Source: Streptomyces sp. NBC_01298 (GTDB lineage Bacteria > Actinomycetota > Actinomycetes > Streptomycetales > Streptomycetaceae). From it: DNA of 64,000 bases. Below, in pieces: positions 1-10,533 of this stretch. The translations under genes were made by a program, and so were the position numbers. A model generated the notes under the pieces. It was not told the origin of the DNA, searched no databases, and worked only from the letters and a program-made list of their open reading frames with translations. Every line of letters starts with the position of its first letter. The stretch's first letter is position 1. The DNA lies in NCBI RefSeq assembly GCF_035978755.1, contig NZ_CP108414.1, positions 3,038,001-3,102,000 on the forward strand, written 5' to 3'.

Positions 1-1194
<1,194 letters not shown>

Positions 1195-1346
1195 CGGCCG
1201 GCCCGGGGCGGGCGCGGCGAATGGGTCAACCGCCCGCCCCTGTACGGACCATCCTGACCCGACACTCGCACACACCGGAGAAGCAACCAGCACGATCCGG
1301 GACACAATGCGCATTCTTTGACGGCCCGGGGAAAGGACGCGACGCC

Positions 1347-2804
1347 ATGTCGGAGGCTGCATCCGCCCGGGATCGGCTCACCGCCGACCGGGCCGCCGGG
1401 ATCGGGCCCGGGATCGGACTCGGTCCACTGGAGCCCATGCTGCGGGCCTGGCTGCCCGCACAGCGCTGGTTCGCCGGCAAGGGCCGCGCCATCGGACGGC
1501 TCAGGACCGTCTCGGCGGCCGAACTGCTGCCCCCCGGGTCCGCCCCCGGGCTGCTGCACCTGCTGCTGGACGTGGACGGGGACTGCTACCAGCTCCTGCT
1601 CGGGATCCGCCCGAGCCCGCTGCCGCCGGCCCTGGCGCCCGCGCTGATCGGCCACCCCGAGCAGGGCCCGTACGCCGGCCAGTCGGTCTACGAGGGCCTC
1701 GGCGATCCGCGGCTCGCCTCGCTGCTGCTGGAGCGGCTGCGCTCCCCCGGCACCCTGGGCCCGCTCCGCTTCGACCGGGACCCGGCCGTCGTGATCCCCG
1801 AGGCGCCCACCCCCCGGCCGCTGTCCGGGGAACAGACCAACTCCTCGCTGATCTACGGGGATTCGTACATCCTGAAGATCTTCAGACGGGTCGGCCCCGG
1901 GGTCAATCCCGACCTGGAGCTGCCCCGCGCCCTGGCCGCCGCCGGCTGCGCCCGGGTGCCCGCGCCGGTCGCCTGGTACGAGGCCGAGCTGCCCGGCTCC
2001 GAACCGCTGACCCTGGGCGTGCTCCAGCCGTACCTGCGCGGCTCCGACGACGGCTGGCAGCTCGCGCTGCACCGGCTGCGCACCGGCGCCGACTTCACCG
2101 CCGAGGCGCACGCGCTGGGCCGGGCCACCGCCGAGGTGCACAGCGCGCTGGCCGGCGCCCTGCCCACCGTCGCGCTGGGCCCGGAGCAGACGGCCCGGCT
2201 GGCCGCCGGGATGACGGCCCGGCTCGCCGCCACCGCCCGCGAGGTACCGGCCCTGCGGCCCTACGAGGCGGGGCTGCGCGGAGCCTTCGACGCGCTGGCC
2301 GCCTCCCGCGGGGCGGGGGTGTCCGCCCAGCGGATCCACGGGGACCTGCACCTGGGCCAGACCCTGCGCACCGTGGACGGCAGCTGGGCGCTGATCGACT
2401 TCGAGGGCGAGCCGGCCCGGCCCCTGGCCGACCGGCGCCGCCCCGAACCGGCGGTGCGGGACATCGCCGGGATACTGCGCTCCTTCGACTACGCGGCCCG
2501 CTCGCACCGGCCGTTCGCCCCCGCCTGGGCGGACGACTGCCGGGCCGCCTTCTGCGAGGGCTACGCCCGCACCACCGGCCGGGACCCGCGCGAGGACCCC
2601 GTCCTGCTGCGCGCCTACGAGACCGACAAGGCGGTGTACGAGGCCCGCTACGAGTCCCGGCACCGGCCCGACTGGCTGCACGTGCCGATGGCGGCGATCC
2701 GGCGGCTCTCGGAGCCGCAGCGTCCGCCCTCGCACCGCACGCAGCTCCCCGCCCCAGGATCCCCCACCCTCCACCCGAAGCCCCCGAGGAGGCCGCTCGC
2801 GTGA
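1347..2804 (+). CDS. mak: maltokinase
   Basis: Phosphorylates maltose to maltose-1-phosphate, the donor precursor of the GlgE pathway. The ATG at 1347 is chosen because GGGGAAAGGA lies just upstream and the protein then begins MSEAASARD; the reading frame is open further upstream but there overlaps treS. The 485-residue protein has the N-terminal [12 protein letters not shown] motif and an aminoglycoside-phosphotransferase-like kinase fold with catalytic IHGDLHLGQ (Asp about 333) and metal-binding LIDFEGEP (Asp about 351). Its stop overlaps the glgB GTG by four bases (GTGA), implying translational coupling. Also called pep2. A treS-mak fusion exists in some bacteria, but here the genes are separate. 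Confidence 0.95.
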   Translation: MSEAASARDRLTADRAAGIGPGIGLGPLEPMLRAWLPAQRWFAGKGRAIGRLRTVSAAELLPPGSAPGLLHLLLDVDGDCYQLLLGIRPSPLPPALAPALIGHPEQGPYAGQSVYEGLGDPRLASLLLERLRSPGTLGPLRFDRDPAVVIPEAPTPRPLSGEQTNSSLIYGDSYILKIFRRVGPGVNPDLELPRALAAAGCARVPAPVAWYEAELPGSEPLTLGVLQPYLRGSDDGWQLALHRLRTGADFTAEAHALGRATAEVHSALAGALPTVALGPEQTARLAAGMTARLAATAREVPALRPYEAGLRGAFDALAASRGAGVSAQRIHGDLHLGQTLRTVDGSWALIDFEGEPARPLADRRRPEPAVRDIAGILRSFDYAARSHRPFAPAWADDCRAAFCEGYARTTGRDPREDPVLLRAYETDKAVYEARYESRHRPDWLHVPMAAIRRLSEPQRPPSHRTQLPAPGSPTLHPKPPRRPLA

Positions 2805-5131
2805 GCGCCGCACGACAGCCGTCACCGACCGCCCGCGACGAAGCCAAGCCCGTCATCGGCACTGTTGAAGCCGCCGGCACCTCCGCCGAAACGGGTGTGA
2901 AGAAGCCCCGGGCTCCCAGGGCCCGGCGGGCGGCCCCGCCGCGCGGGGTCCGGCCGGTGCCGGCGCTGGACGCGGAGGAGCGGGCCCGGCTGCTGGAGGG
3001 CCGCCACCACGATCCGCACGGGGTGCTTGGAGCCCGCGCCCAGCGGGGCGGGGTGTCCTTCCGGGTGCTGCGTCCGTACGCGAAGGCGGTCACCGTCGTC
3101 GCCAAGGGACTGCGGGCCGAACTCCTCGACGAGGGCGACGGGCTGTTCTCCGGGATGCTGCCGCTGGCCGGGGTGCCGGACTACCGGCTGCTGGTGACGT
3201 ACGACAGCGACGAGGTGGAGGTCCACGACCCCTACCGGTTCCTGCCCGCGCTCGGCGAGCTCGACCTGCACCTGATCGGCGAGGGCCGGCACGAGGAGCT
3301 GTGGACGGCGCTCGGCGCGGAGCCGATGGTCCACCAGGGCGTGGCGGGCACCCGGTTCACGGTGTGGGCGCCGAACGCGCAGGGCGTGCGGGTCAGCGGG
3401 GACTTCTCGTACTGGGACTCGGTCGCCTACCCGATGCGCTCGCTCGGGGCGACCGGCGTGTGGGAGCTGTTCCTGCCCGGCGTCGGCGAGGGCGCCCTGT
3501 ACAAGTACGACATCACCCGCCCGGACGGCTCGCACACCCTGCGCGCCGACCCGATGGCCCGGCACGCCGAGGTCCCGCCGGCCAACGCCTCGGTGGTGAC
3601 GGCCTCCTCCTACGTCTGGCAGGACGCGGACTGGATGGCGCGGCGCGGGGAGCGGGCGCCGCACCAGGCCCCCTTCTCCGTGTACGAGCTGCACCTGGCG
3701 TCCTGGCGCCCCGGGCTCTCCTACCGCCAGCTGGCCGAGCAGCTGCCCGCGTACGTGACGGAGCTCGGCTTCACCCACGTGGAGCTGATGCCGGTCGCCG
3801 AGCACCCCTTCGGCGGCTCCTGGGGCTACCAGGTCACCGGCTTCTACGCGCCGACCTCCCGGATGGGCACCCCGGACGACTTCCGCTTCCTGGTGGACTC
3901 GCTGCACCGGGCCGGGATCGGGGTGATCGTCGACTGGGTGCCGGCGCACTTCCCGCGCGACGACTGGGCGCTCGCCGAGTTCGACGGGCGGCCGCTGTAC
4001 GAGCACCACGACCCGCAGCGGGCCGCGCACCCGGACTGGGGGACGCTGGAGTTCGACTACGGGCGCCGGGAGGTGCGCAACTTCCTCGTGGCCAACGCCG
4101 TGTACTGGTGCCAGGAGTTCCACGTGGACGGGCTGCGCGTGGACGCGGTGGCCTCGATGCTCTACCTGGACTACTCCCGCAAGGACGGCGAGTGGACCCC
4201 GAACGAGCACGGCGGCCGGGAGAACTTCGACGCGGTCGCGATGCTCCAGGAGATGAACGCGACCGTCTACCGGCGCTGCCCGGGCGTGGTGACGATCGCC
4301 GAGGAGTCCACGGCGTGGCCGGGCGTTACGCGGCCCACCGACGGGGGCGGGCTCGGCTTCGGCCTGAAGTGGAACATGGGCTGGATGCACGACACCCTGC
4401 GGTACGCCTCGAAGGACCCGGTGCACCGCAAGTACCACCACCACGACATGACCTTCGGGATGGTCTACGCGTTCAGCGAGAACTACGTGCTGCCGATCTC
4501 CCACGACGAGGTGGTGCACGGCAAGGCCTCGCTGGTGTCGAAGATGCCCGGCGACTGGTGGCAGCAGCGGGCCATACACCGCGCGTACCTGGGCTTCATG
4601 TGGGCCCACCCGGGCAAGCAGCTGCTCTTCATGGGGCAGGAGTTCGCCCAGGGCTCGGAGTGGTCCGAGACGTACGGCCCGGACTGGTGGCTGCTGGACT
4701 CCTCGTACGCGGCGGCCGGTGACCACCGGGGCGTACGCAGCCTCGTGGGCGACCTGAACCGCACCTACCGGGCGGCGCCCGCCCTGTGGGAGCGGGACAG
4801 CGTGCCGGAGGGCTTCGCGTGGGTGGAGGCGGACGCGGCCGAGGACAACGTCTTCGCCTTCCTCCGCTTCGCGCAGGACGGCTCGCAGCTGCTGTGCGTC
4901 TCGAACTTCTCGCCGGTGGTCCGGCACGGGTACCGGATCGGGGTCCCGGAGGAGGTTCCGCTGTGGCGGGAGGTGCTCAACACCGACCTGGAGTCCTACG
5001 GCGGCAGCGGCGTCCACCACACCCAGCCGGTGCGCCCCGAACCGGTGCCCGCTCAGGGCCGGCCGGCGAGCCTGCGCCTGACCCTGCCGCCCCTGTCGAC
5101 GGTCTGGTTCAGGCCGATGCCCCGGCGGTAG
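2801..5131 (+). CDS. glgB: 1,4-alpha-glucan branching enzyme
   Basis: GH13 branching enzyme that introduces alpha-1,6 branches into glycogen-like glucan. The GTG start overlaps the maltokinase stop. The 776-residue protein has a basic, Ala/Pro-rich N-terminal extension of about 45 residues, tandem N-terminal beta modules (CBM48-like, about 60-260), the catalytic barrel and a C-terminal beta domain. Catalytic residues are visible: Asp448 ([11 protein letters not shown]), Glu501 (TIAEES) and Asp569 ([10 protein letters not shown]). Their spacing (53 and 68 residues) equals that of the E. coli enzyme. The 3' end overlaps the convergent thioredoxin gene by 23 bases, so there is no room for a classical terminator. 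Confidence 0.96.
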   Translation: MSAARQPSPTARDEAKPVIGTVEAAGTSAETGVKKPRAPRARRAAPPRGVRPVPALDAEERARLLEGRHHDPHGVLGARAQRGGVSFRVLRPYAKAVTVVAKGLRAELLDEGDGLFSGMLPLAGVPDYRLLVTYDSDEVEVHDPYRFLPALGELDLHLIGEGRHEELWTALGAEPMVHQGVAGTRFTVWAPNAQGVRVSGDFSYWDSVAYPMRSLGATGVWELFLPGVGEGALYKYDITRPDGSHTLRADPMARHAEVPPANASVVTASSYVWQDADWMARRGERAPHQAPFSVYELHLASWRPGLSYRQLAEQLPAYVTELGFTHVELMPVAEHPFGGSWGYQVTGFYAPTSRMGTPDDFRFLVDSLHRAGIGVIVDWVPAHFPRDDWALAEFDGRPLYEHHDPQRAAHPDWGTLEFDYGRREVRNFLVANAVYWCQEFHVDGLRVDAVASMLYLDYSRKDGEWTPNEHGGRENFDAVAMLQEMNATVYRRCPGVVTIAEESTAWPGVTRPTDGGGLGFGLKWNMGWMHDTLRYASKDPVHRKYHHHDMTFGMVYAFSENYVLPISHDEVVHGKASLVSKMPGDWWQQRAIHRAYLGFMWAHPGKQLLFMGQEFAQGSEWSETYGPDWWLLDSSYAAAGDHRGVRSLVGDLNRTYRAAPALWERDSVPEGFAWVEADAAEDNVFAFLRFAQDGSQLLCVSNFSPVVRHGYRIGVPEEVPLWREVLNTDLESYGGSGVHHTQPVRPEPVPAQGRPASLRLTLPPLSTVWFRPMPRR

Positions 5132-5468
5132 CCGCGAGGACCCCGTCCAGCTCCTGGAGGAGCCTGCGCTTGGCGCGGGCTCCGACCAGCTGCAGGACGG
5201 GCTCGCCGTCGCGGAAGACGAGCAGGGTCGGCATGGACAGCACCCCGTGGCGCACCACCGTCTCCGGGTTGGTGTCCGCGTCGATCCGCACGACCTTGAG
5301 GCGGTCGGCCTCTTCCGCGGCGACGGCGGACAGGACGGGTGCGAGCTGGCGGCACGGGCCGCACCAGTCGGCGGTGAACTCCACCAGGACGGGCCGGCCG
5401 CGCTCGGCGAGCACCTCTGCCTCGAAGTCCGCGTCGGTCACTTCGGCCACGCCGTGGGCCTTGATCAT
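5109..5468 (-). CDS. thioredoxin
   Basis: Small 119-residue cytoplasmic thiol-disulfide reductase with the canonical WCGPC active site (Cys36 and Cys39), preceded by VEFTADWC, and the cis-Pro motif MPTLLVF. Length and motifs fit the classical thioredoxin family. It lies 30 bases downstream of a MerR-family regulator on the same strand, so the two probably form a small operon under the palindromic MerR site. Its 3' end overlaps glgB. Whether it is the main housekeeping thioredoxin or a regulator-linked accessory cannot be told from sequence; the linkage suggests the latter. Confidence 0.93.
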   Translation of the reverse strand: MIKAHGVAEVTDADFEAEVLAERGRPVLVEFTADWCGPCRQLAPVLSAVAAEEADRLKVVRIDADTNPETVVRHGVLSMPTLLVFRDGEPVLQLVGARAKRRLLQELDGVLAATAGASA

Positions 5469-5498
5469 GTGCTTCCCCTCTCGTCGCGACCGGCCGGA

Positions 5499-5948
5499 TC
5501 AGCCGGTCATCTCGCATCTGGGCGGTGTCGCTCCGGCCTCGGCTCCGGCCTCGGCTCCGGCCTCGGCTCCGGCCTCGGCTTCGGCCTGGGCCTGAGCCTG
5601 GGCCTCGGCTTCGGCAAGCTGGCTCGCGACCTGGTCGCGCACCTCGCCGAGGCGGCCGATGAGGCCGTCCAGTTCGGTGAGCTTGCGCCGGTAGACGGCG
5701 AGCGAGGCCGGGCAGGAGTCGCCGGACGGGTGCCCGGCGCGCAGGCATTCCACGAACGGACGGGTCTCCTCCAGGTCGAAGCCGAAGTCCTGGAGCGTGC
5801 GGATCTGGCGGAGCAGCCGCAGGTCTTCCTCGTCGTAGGTGCGGTAGCCGTTCCCGTCGCGCCGCGCGGGCAGCAGTCCCCGCGACTCGTAATACCGACA
5901 CGTCCGGGTGCTGGTGCCCGCACGCTCCGCCAGTTCGCCGATTCGCAT
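5499..5948 (-). CDS. MerR-family transcriptional regulator with Ala/Glu/Gly repeat tail
   Basis: Starts at the ATG giving MRIGELAERAG, the canonical MerR winged-helix start; an in-frame upstream extension would run through the promoter palindrome and is rejected. The N-terminal HTH (TSTRTCRYYESRGLLP, GNGYRTY) is followed by the dimerisation helix and two cysteines in FVECLRAGHPSGDSCPA, a possible metal or redox sensor pair. The last 30 residues are a low-complexity Ala/Gln/Glu/Gly tail encoded by a 12-base tandem repeat. It is divergent from the HTH gene at 6184 and is followed by thioredoxin. Autoregulation and control of thioredoxin are inferred from the palindrome at 5964. The ligand is unknown. 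Confidence 0.9.
   Translation of the reverse strand: MRIGELAERAGTSTRTCRYYESRGLLPARRDGNGYRTYDEEDLRLLRQIRTLQDFGFDLEETRPFVECLRAGHPSGDSCPASLAVYRRKLTELDGLIGRLGEVRDQVASQLAEAEAQAQAQAEAEAGAEAGAEAGAEAGATPPRCEMTG
5530..5613 (-). repeat. 12-base tandem repeat in the MerR C-terminus
   Basis: Four perfect tandem copies of GCTCCGGCCTCG cover about 5530-5577, followed by degenerate copies to about 5613. They encode the alternating Glu/Ala/Gly then Gln/Ala tail. The period is a multiple of three, so copy-number changes would keep the frame. Confidence 0.9.
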
Positions 5949-5963
5949 GGCCCCGACGGTAAT

Positions 5964-5983
5964 CCTTGACGTCGGCGTCAAGG
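5964..5983. promoter_or_regulatory. MerR-type palindromic operator/promoter
   Basis: The arms CCTTGACG and CGTCAAGG surround a four-base centre, 16 bases upstream of the MerR start. This is the CCTTGAC...GTCAAGG style of palindrome that MerR-family activators bind within their promoter spacers. The position indicates autoregulation of the regulator-thioredoxin pair. No other gene on this side carries a copy. Confidence 0.7.
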
Positions 5984-6183
5984 CAAGGGGATCGCGCACG
6001 GGGCTATCGCCGCGGGCGGCCGGAAACGTACGCTAGGAAGTGGATCACCACTTACACCGATTACCGGACAGTCGCACGGAAAACCGTCCAAAGCCCTTAA
6101 CTTCATAGGACGTTCCTACGAGGTATGGGCTTGTTTGTTTGGTCTGTAGTCGCCACGCCTCGGCCACTCCTACGGTGTGCCAT

Positions 6184-6867
6184 GTGCACTCCAGCCCCCC
6201 CTTCAATGCCCCCGCCGCGCGTCGTCTCCGCGCGGCCCTGGGCATGGCTCCCGGTCATGTCGCCTATGGCCTGCGGGCCCAGTACGGACTGATCGTCACT
6301 CCCGAGACGGTGATGGCGTGGGAGCGCGGCGAGATTTCGCCCTCCTCCGCCGAGCTCACCGCTCTGGCGGGCGTGCTCTGGTGTTCCCCCGGCGAGCTGC
6401 TCGCCGAGCCCGTCACCCTGCGGGAGCACCGCATCGCCCGGGGCCTGGGCGCCGACGACCTCGCCCGCCGGGTCGGCGTGGAGGCGGGTGCGTACCAGAA
6501 GATGGAGGACGCCGGCCGCTGGAAGGGCAACGAGCGGCAGTCGGCCGCGCTGGCTACCGCGCTGGGGCTGACCCTGGCCCAGTTCGTGACGGCGACCGGC
6601 AAGCACGAGGAGCTGGCCGAGCTGCTGCGCAGCGCGGTGACCACGCGCTGGCAGGCGTACGGGAAGCCGCTGGCCAAACTGCTTCCGGTGCCCAAGGCGC
6701 ACCTGGAGCGGGTGCTGGAGCAGCTGCACGGCGAGTACCAGTCGCGGATGGTGGCGACCCTGAGCTGGGGCGGCGGCGGGGGCGAGGCCGCCAGCGGCGA
6801 TGCGGGACGTGAGTACCTCACCGACATCGTGGAGCGGTTCTGGACCCTCGCCGGGGGTGCGGCGTAG
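6184..6867 (+). CDS. helix-turn-helix DNA-binding protein
   Basis: Protein of about 227 residues with two XRE-like helical units. The first (ARRLRAALGMAPGHVAYGLRA...TPETVMAWERGEISPS, then LAGVLWCSPGELL) and the second (LREHRIARGLGADDLARRVGVEAGAYQKMEDAGRW) both have the HTH_3 pattern. The C-terminal half is helical and unassigned. No convincing ribosome-binding site precedes any candidate start; GTG at 6184 (MHSSPPFN) is preferred, with GTG 6175 and ATG 6139 as alternatives. It is divergent from merR and stands alone, ended by a strong hairpin. From memory it resembles a conserved Streptomyces XRE-like protein of unknown target. No regulon can be stated. Confidence 0.8.
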   Translation: MHSSPPFNAPAARRLRAALGMAPGHVAYGLRAQYGLIVTPETVMAWERGEISPSSAELTALAGVLWCSPGELLAEPVTLREHRIARGLGADDLARRVGVEAGAYQKMEDAGRWKGNERQSAALATALGLTLAQFVTATGKHEELAELLRSAVTTRWQAYGKPLAKLLPVPKAHLERVLEQLHGEYQSRMVATLSWGGGGGEAASGDAGREYLTDIVERFWTLAGGAA

Positions 6868-6897
6868 GACACATTTCGCCCGCGGGCTCCCTACGGG

Positions 6898-6941
6898 AAA
6901 GGCCCCGACCACGTCCGGACGAGGACGCGATCGGGGCCTTT
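6898..6941. terminator. bidirectional hairpin terminator
   Basis: AAAGGCCCCGA (6898-6908) pairs perfectly with TCGGGGCCTTT (6931-6941). It lies between the convergent ends of the HTH gene and pfkA. The A-run and T-run at the stem bases make it usable in both directions. Confidence 0.85.
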
Positions 6942-7068
6942 CGGCGCCCGAAGTCGGGGCGGTGGTCCCGCCCCGGGGGCCGGGTGGCCGCTCCGCCGGG
7001 CCCCGGAGGGGTGATGCGGGAAGGGCCGTTCGGCGGCGGATTCGGGACGGAGGTCCCGGCCGGGACCG

Positions 7069-8094
7069 TCAGAAGACGGACTCGGCCTCGTACATGCGGT
7101 CCTCGGGGACCGTCTTCAGCTCGGTGACGGCGTCGGCCAGCGGGGCCATGACGATGTCGGTGCCGCGCAGGGCGGTCATGTTGCCGAAGTCGCCGCGGTG
7201 GACCCCTTCGACCGCGTGCCAGCCGAAGCGGGTCGCGAGGACGCGGTCGTAGGCGGTGGGGGTGCCGCCGCGCTGGACGTGGCCGAGGATGACCGGGCGG
7301 GCTTCCTTGCCCAGGCGCCGTTCCAGCTCGACGGCGAGGCGGTTGCCGATGCCGGCGAAGCGCTCGTGGCCGTACTGGTCGATCGCGCCCTTCTCGTACG
7401 GCATGGAGCCCTCGCCGGGGTGCGCGCCTTCGGCCACGCAGATGACGGCGAACTTCTTGCCGCGGGCGAACCGTTCCTCCACCATCTTGACCAGGGCGTC
7501 CACCTCGAAGGGGCGCTCCGGCAGGCAGATCCCGTGGGCGCCGCCGGCCATGCCGGACTCCAGGGCGATCCAGCCCGCGTGCCGGCCCATGACCTCGACG
7601 ACCATGACGCGCTGGTGCGATTCGGCGGTGGTCTTGAGGCGGTCGATGGCCTCCGTGGCGACCATGACGGCGGTGTCGAAGCCGAAGGTGCGGTCGGTGG
7701 AGGAGATGTCGTTGTCGATGGTCTTGGGTACGCCGACGACCGGCATGCCGGCGTCCGACAGCATCCGGGCGGCGGTCAGGGTGCCCTCGCCGCCGATCGG
7801 GATCAGGGCGTCGATGCCGTAGCGCTTCGCCAGCTCGGCGGCGTTCTCGGCCGCTTCGTGGAGGCGTGCGCGCTCCATGCGGGCCGATCCGAGGATCGTG
7901 CCGCCACGGGCGAGGATGCCGCTGACCGCGTTGATGTCGAGGGGGCGGTAGTTGCCGTCGAGGAGGCCCTTGAAGCCGTCCTCGAAGCCGATGACCTCGT
8001 CCCCGTGCCCGACCACGGCACGGTGTACGACCGACCGGATGACAGCGTTCAGGCCCGGACAGTCGCCGCCTGCGGTGAGAACTCCGATACGCAT
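7069..8094 (-). CDS. pfkA: 6-phosphofructokinase
   Basis: Glycolytic enzyme phosphorylating fructose-6-phosphate. The ATG at 8094 gives MRIGVLTAGGDCPGLN, the family N-terminus, and a 341-residue protein of normal length. Visible motifs are GGDCPGLNAVIR (nucleotide site), GGEGTLTAA, PKTIDNDI (catalytic Asp), the MGRHAGWIA sugar-binding segment and HVQRGGTPTAYDR. The GGEGT and PKTIDND forms (Glu and Lys where the E. coli ATP enzyme has Asp and Gly) occur in actinobacterial enzymes; phosphoryl donor cannot be settled by reading, though the syntenic S. coelicolor enzyme is ATP-dependent (from memory). It is divergent from pta, which links glycolytic flux and acetate overflow genes. Confidence 0.95.
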   Translation of the reverse strand: MRIGVLTAGGDCPGLNAVIRSVVHRAVVGHGDEVIGFEDGFKGLLDGNYRPLDINAVSGILARGGTILGSARMERARLHEAAENAAELAKRYGIDALIPIGGEGTLTAARMLSDAGMPVVGVPKTIDNDISSTDRTFGFDTAVMVATEAIDRLKTTAESHQRVMVVEVMGRHAGWIALESGMAGGAHGICLPERPFEVDALVKMVEERFARGKKFAVICVAEGAHPGEGSMPYEKGAIDQYGHERFAGIGNRLAVELERRLGKEARPVILGHVQRGGTPTAYDRVLATRFGWHAVEGVHRGDFGNMTALRGTDIVMAPLADAVTELKTVPEDRMYEAESVF

Positions 8095-8393
8095 CGTGCT
8101 GTGTCTCCTGCTCCTGGTCGTACGTGACTGTTCGCGTGCGGGCGCACAGTCGACCGACGTACATATGAGATGCCGTATGAAGGGCGTATTGGTGAAGCCT
8201 GTCCGATTGTTCCACGGGCTCCGGGTGGAGCGCGCTCCGTGGCGGTCCGCCCCAGGGGTGCCGGCAGGGCCTTTCGGCCCCCTCCGGCAGGCCCTTCTCC
8301 CGGCGGGCGACCTACGGAATCGCAGGGGTATTGTCAAGAGGTCAAGCCCACATTAACTGGGACAACCGACTCGAATTGGGACGGAGAGCACGC
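8095..8393. promoter_or_regulatory. divergent pfkA-pta regulatory region
   Basis: About 300 bases without a gene. Near pfkA, GACTGT and ACAGTC arms (8126-8151) form an imperfect inverted repeat. In the pta leader a GC-rich imperfect hairpin (about 8259-8289) precedes a possible promoter with TTGTCA (8331-8336) and an AT-rich TTAACT segment near 8353. ACGGAGAG (8381-8388) is the pta ribosome-binding site. No small gene is convincing. Confidence 0.45.
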
Positions 8394-10481
8394 GTGACGC
8401 GCAGCGTGTACGTGACGGGTATCGAGCGGGGGGACGGCCGACAGGTCGTCGAGCTGGGCATCATGGAGCTCCTCACCCGCCAGACAGGCCGGGTGGGCGT
8501 GTACCGCCCCCTGTTGCACGACGGGCCCGACCGGCTGTTCGACCTCCTCAAGGGCCGGTACCGGATCGAGCAGGACGCCGCGACGGCGTACGGCATGGAG
8601 TACCACGAGGCCTCCGCCATCCTGGCCGAGAAGGGTACCGACGAACTGGTCTCCCAGCTCGTGGGCCGCTACCAGAAGGTGGCGCGCGACTACGAGGTCA
8701 TGCTGGTCCTCGGCACCGACTACGCCGACACCAACCTCCCGGACGAGCTGGCGCTCAACGCCCGCCTCGCCAACGAGCTGGGCGCGCTGGTCATCCCCGT
8801 CGTGGGCGGCACCAAGCACCCGGCCGAGGCCGTGCGCGCCGAGACCCGCAACGCCTACCGCGCGTACGAGGCCCTGGGCTGCCACGTGGGCGCGATGGTC
8901 GTCAACCGGGTGGCCGCCGAGGACCGCGAGGTGATAGCCGAGCGCCTCGCCGCCAGGCTCCCCGTGCCCTGCTACGTCCTGCCGGACGACAAGCACCTGT
9001 CCGCCCCGACGGTCGCCCAGATCACCCGGGCGCTCGGCGGCGAGGTGCTCCTCGGCGACGAGGCCGGACTCGCCCGCGACGCCCTGGACTTCGTCTTCGG
9101 CGGGGCCATGCTGCCCAACTTCCTCAACGCCCTGACCCCCGGCTGCCTGGTCGTCACCCCCGGGGACCGCTCCGACCTGGTCATCGGCGCGCTCGCCGCG
9201 CACACCTCGGGCACCCCGCCGATCGCCGGTGTGCTGCTGACGCTGAACGAGCGCCCCGGCAAGGACATCCTGACGCTGGCCTCCAAGCTGGCTCCGGGCA
9301 CCCCGGTGGTGTCGGTGGCGGGCAACAGCTTCCCGACCGCCGCCGAACTCTTCTCGCTGCAGAGCCGGCTGAACTCCGCGACCCCGCGCAAGCTGGAGAC
9401 CGCGCTCGGCCTGTTCGAACGCCACGTGGACACCGCCGAGCTGCGCGAGGTGCTCTCGGTGGCCCGCTCCGAGCGCGTCACGCCAATGATGTTCGAGAAC
9501 CAGCTGCTGGAGCAGGCCCGTGCCGAGCGCCGCCGCGTGGTCCTTCCCGAGGGCACCGAGGAACGCGTGCTGCGCGCCGCGGACGTGGTGCTGCGCCGCG
9601 GGGTCTGCGACCTCACCCTGCTGGGCGAGGAGCAGGCGATCCTGAAGAAGGCCGCCGACCTGGGCATCGACATCTCGGCCGCCCAGCTCATCGACCCGGC
9701 GACCTCCCCACTGCGGGAACGGTTCGCCGAGTACTACGCCAAGGCCCGCGCCCACAAGGGCATGACGGTCGAGCTGGCCCACGACGTGGTCACCGACGTG
9801 AACTACTTCGGCACCCTGATGGTCCAGGAGGGCCTCGCCGACGGCATGGTCTCCGGCTCGGTGCACTCCACCGCCGCCACCATCCGCCCGGCCTTCGAGA
9901 TCATCAAGACCAAGCCCGACGCGTCCATCGTCTCCTCGGTCTTCTTCATGTGCCTGGCCGACAAGGTCCTCGCGTACGGCGACTGCGCCGTGAACCCGGA
10001 CCCCAACGCCGAGCAGCTCGCCGACATCGCCGTCCAGTCGGCCACCACCGCCGCCGCGTTCGGCCTGGAGCCGCGGATCGCGATGCTCTCGTACTCGACC
10101 GGCACCTCCGGCTCGGGCGCGGACGTGGACAAGGTCCGCAAGGCCACCGAGATCGTCCGCGCGCTCCGTCCCGACCTGCTGATCGAGGGTCCGATCCAGT
10201 ACGACGCCGCCGTGGAGCCCTCGGTCGCCGCGACCAAGCTGCCCGAGTCCGAGGTGGCCGGCCGCGCGACGGTGCTGATCTTCCCCGACCTGAACACCGG
10301 CAACAACACGTACAAGGCCGTGCAGCGCTCGGCCGGCGCCGTGGCGGTCGGGCCGGTCCTCCAGGGTCTGCGCAAGCCCGTGAACGACCTCTCGCGCGGC
10401 GCTCTGGTCCAGGACATCGTCACCACCGTGGCCATCACCGCGATCCAGGCGCAGTCCCGCCCCCAGCCCACAGCCGGCTGA
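8394..10481 (+). CDS. pta: phosphate acetyltransferase
   Basis: Converts acetyl-CoA and phosphate to acetyl-phosphate and CoA. The GTG at 8394 is chosen because ACGGAGAG precedes it and the protein then begins MTRSVYVTGIERGDGR. The 695-residue length is that of long multidomain Pta proteins: an N-terminal P-loop/BioD-like domain, a central DRTGG-type regulatory domain (about 200-320), and a C-terminal PTA_PTB catalytic domain (about 370-690) with VVLPEGTEERVLRAAD, YSTGTSGSG and FPDLNTGNNTYKAVQR. ackA follows after 52 bases on the same strand, the classical Pta-AckA couple, so co-transcription is likely. Confidence 0.96.
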   Translation: MTRSVYVTGIERGDGRQVVELGIMELLTRQTGRVGVYRPLLHDGPDRLFDLLKGRYRIEQDAATAYGMEYHEASAILAEKGTDELVSQLVGRYQKVARDYEVMLVLGTDYADTNLPDELALNARLANELGALVIPVVGGTKHPAEAVRAETRNAYRAYEALGCHVGAMVVNRVAAEDREVIAERLAARLPVPCYVLPDDKHLSAPTVAQITRALGGEVLLGDEAGLARDALDFVFGGAMLPNFLNALTPGCLVVTPGDRSDLVIGALAAHTSGTPPIAGVLLTLNERPGKDILTLASKLAPGTPVVSVAGNSFPTAAELFSLQSRLNSATPRKLETALGLFERHVDTAELREVLSVARSERVTPMMFENQLLEQARAERRRVVLPEGTEERVLRAADVVLRRGVCDLTLLGEEQAILKKAADLGIDISAAQLIDPATSPLRERFAEYYAKARAHKGMTVELAHDVVTDVNYFGTLMVQEGLADGMVSGSVHSTAATIRPAFEIIKTKPDASIVSSVFFMCLADKVLAYGDCAVNPDPNAEQLADIAVQSATTAAAFGLEPRIAMLSYSTGTSGSGADVDKVRKATEIVRALRPDLLIEGPIQYDAAVEPSVAATKLPESEVAGRATVLIFPDLNTGNNTYKAVQRSAGAVAVGPVLQGLRKPVNDLSRGALVQDIVTTVAITAIQAQSRPQPTAG

Positions 10482-10533
10482 GCCCTCCACCACCGAGCCC
10501 CCGAGCCCCCACCGCAAAGGAAAGACCCTCATC

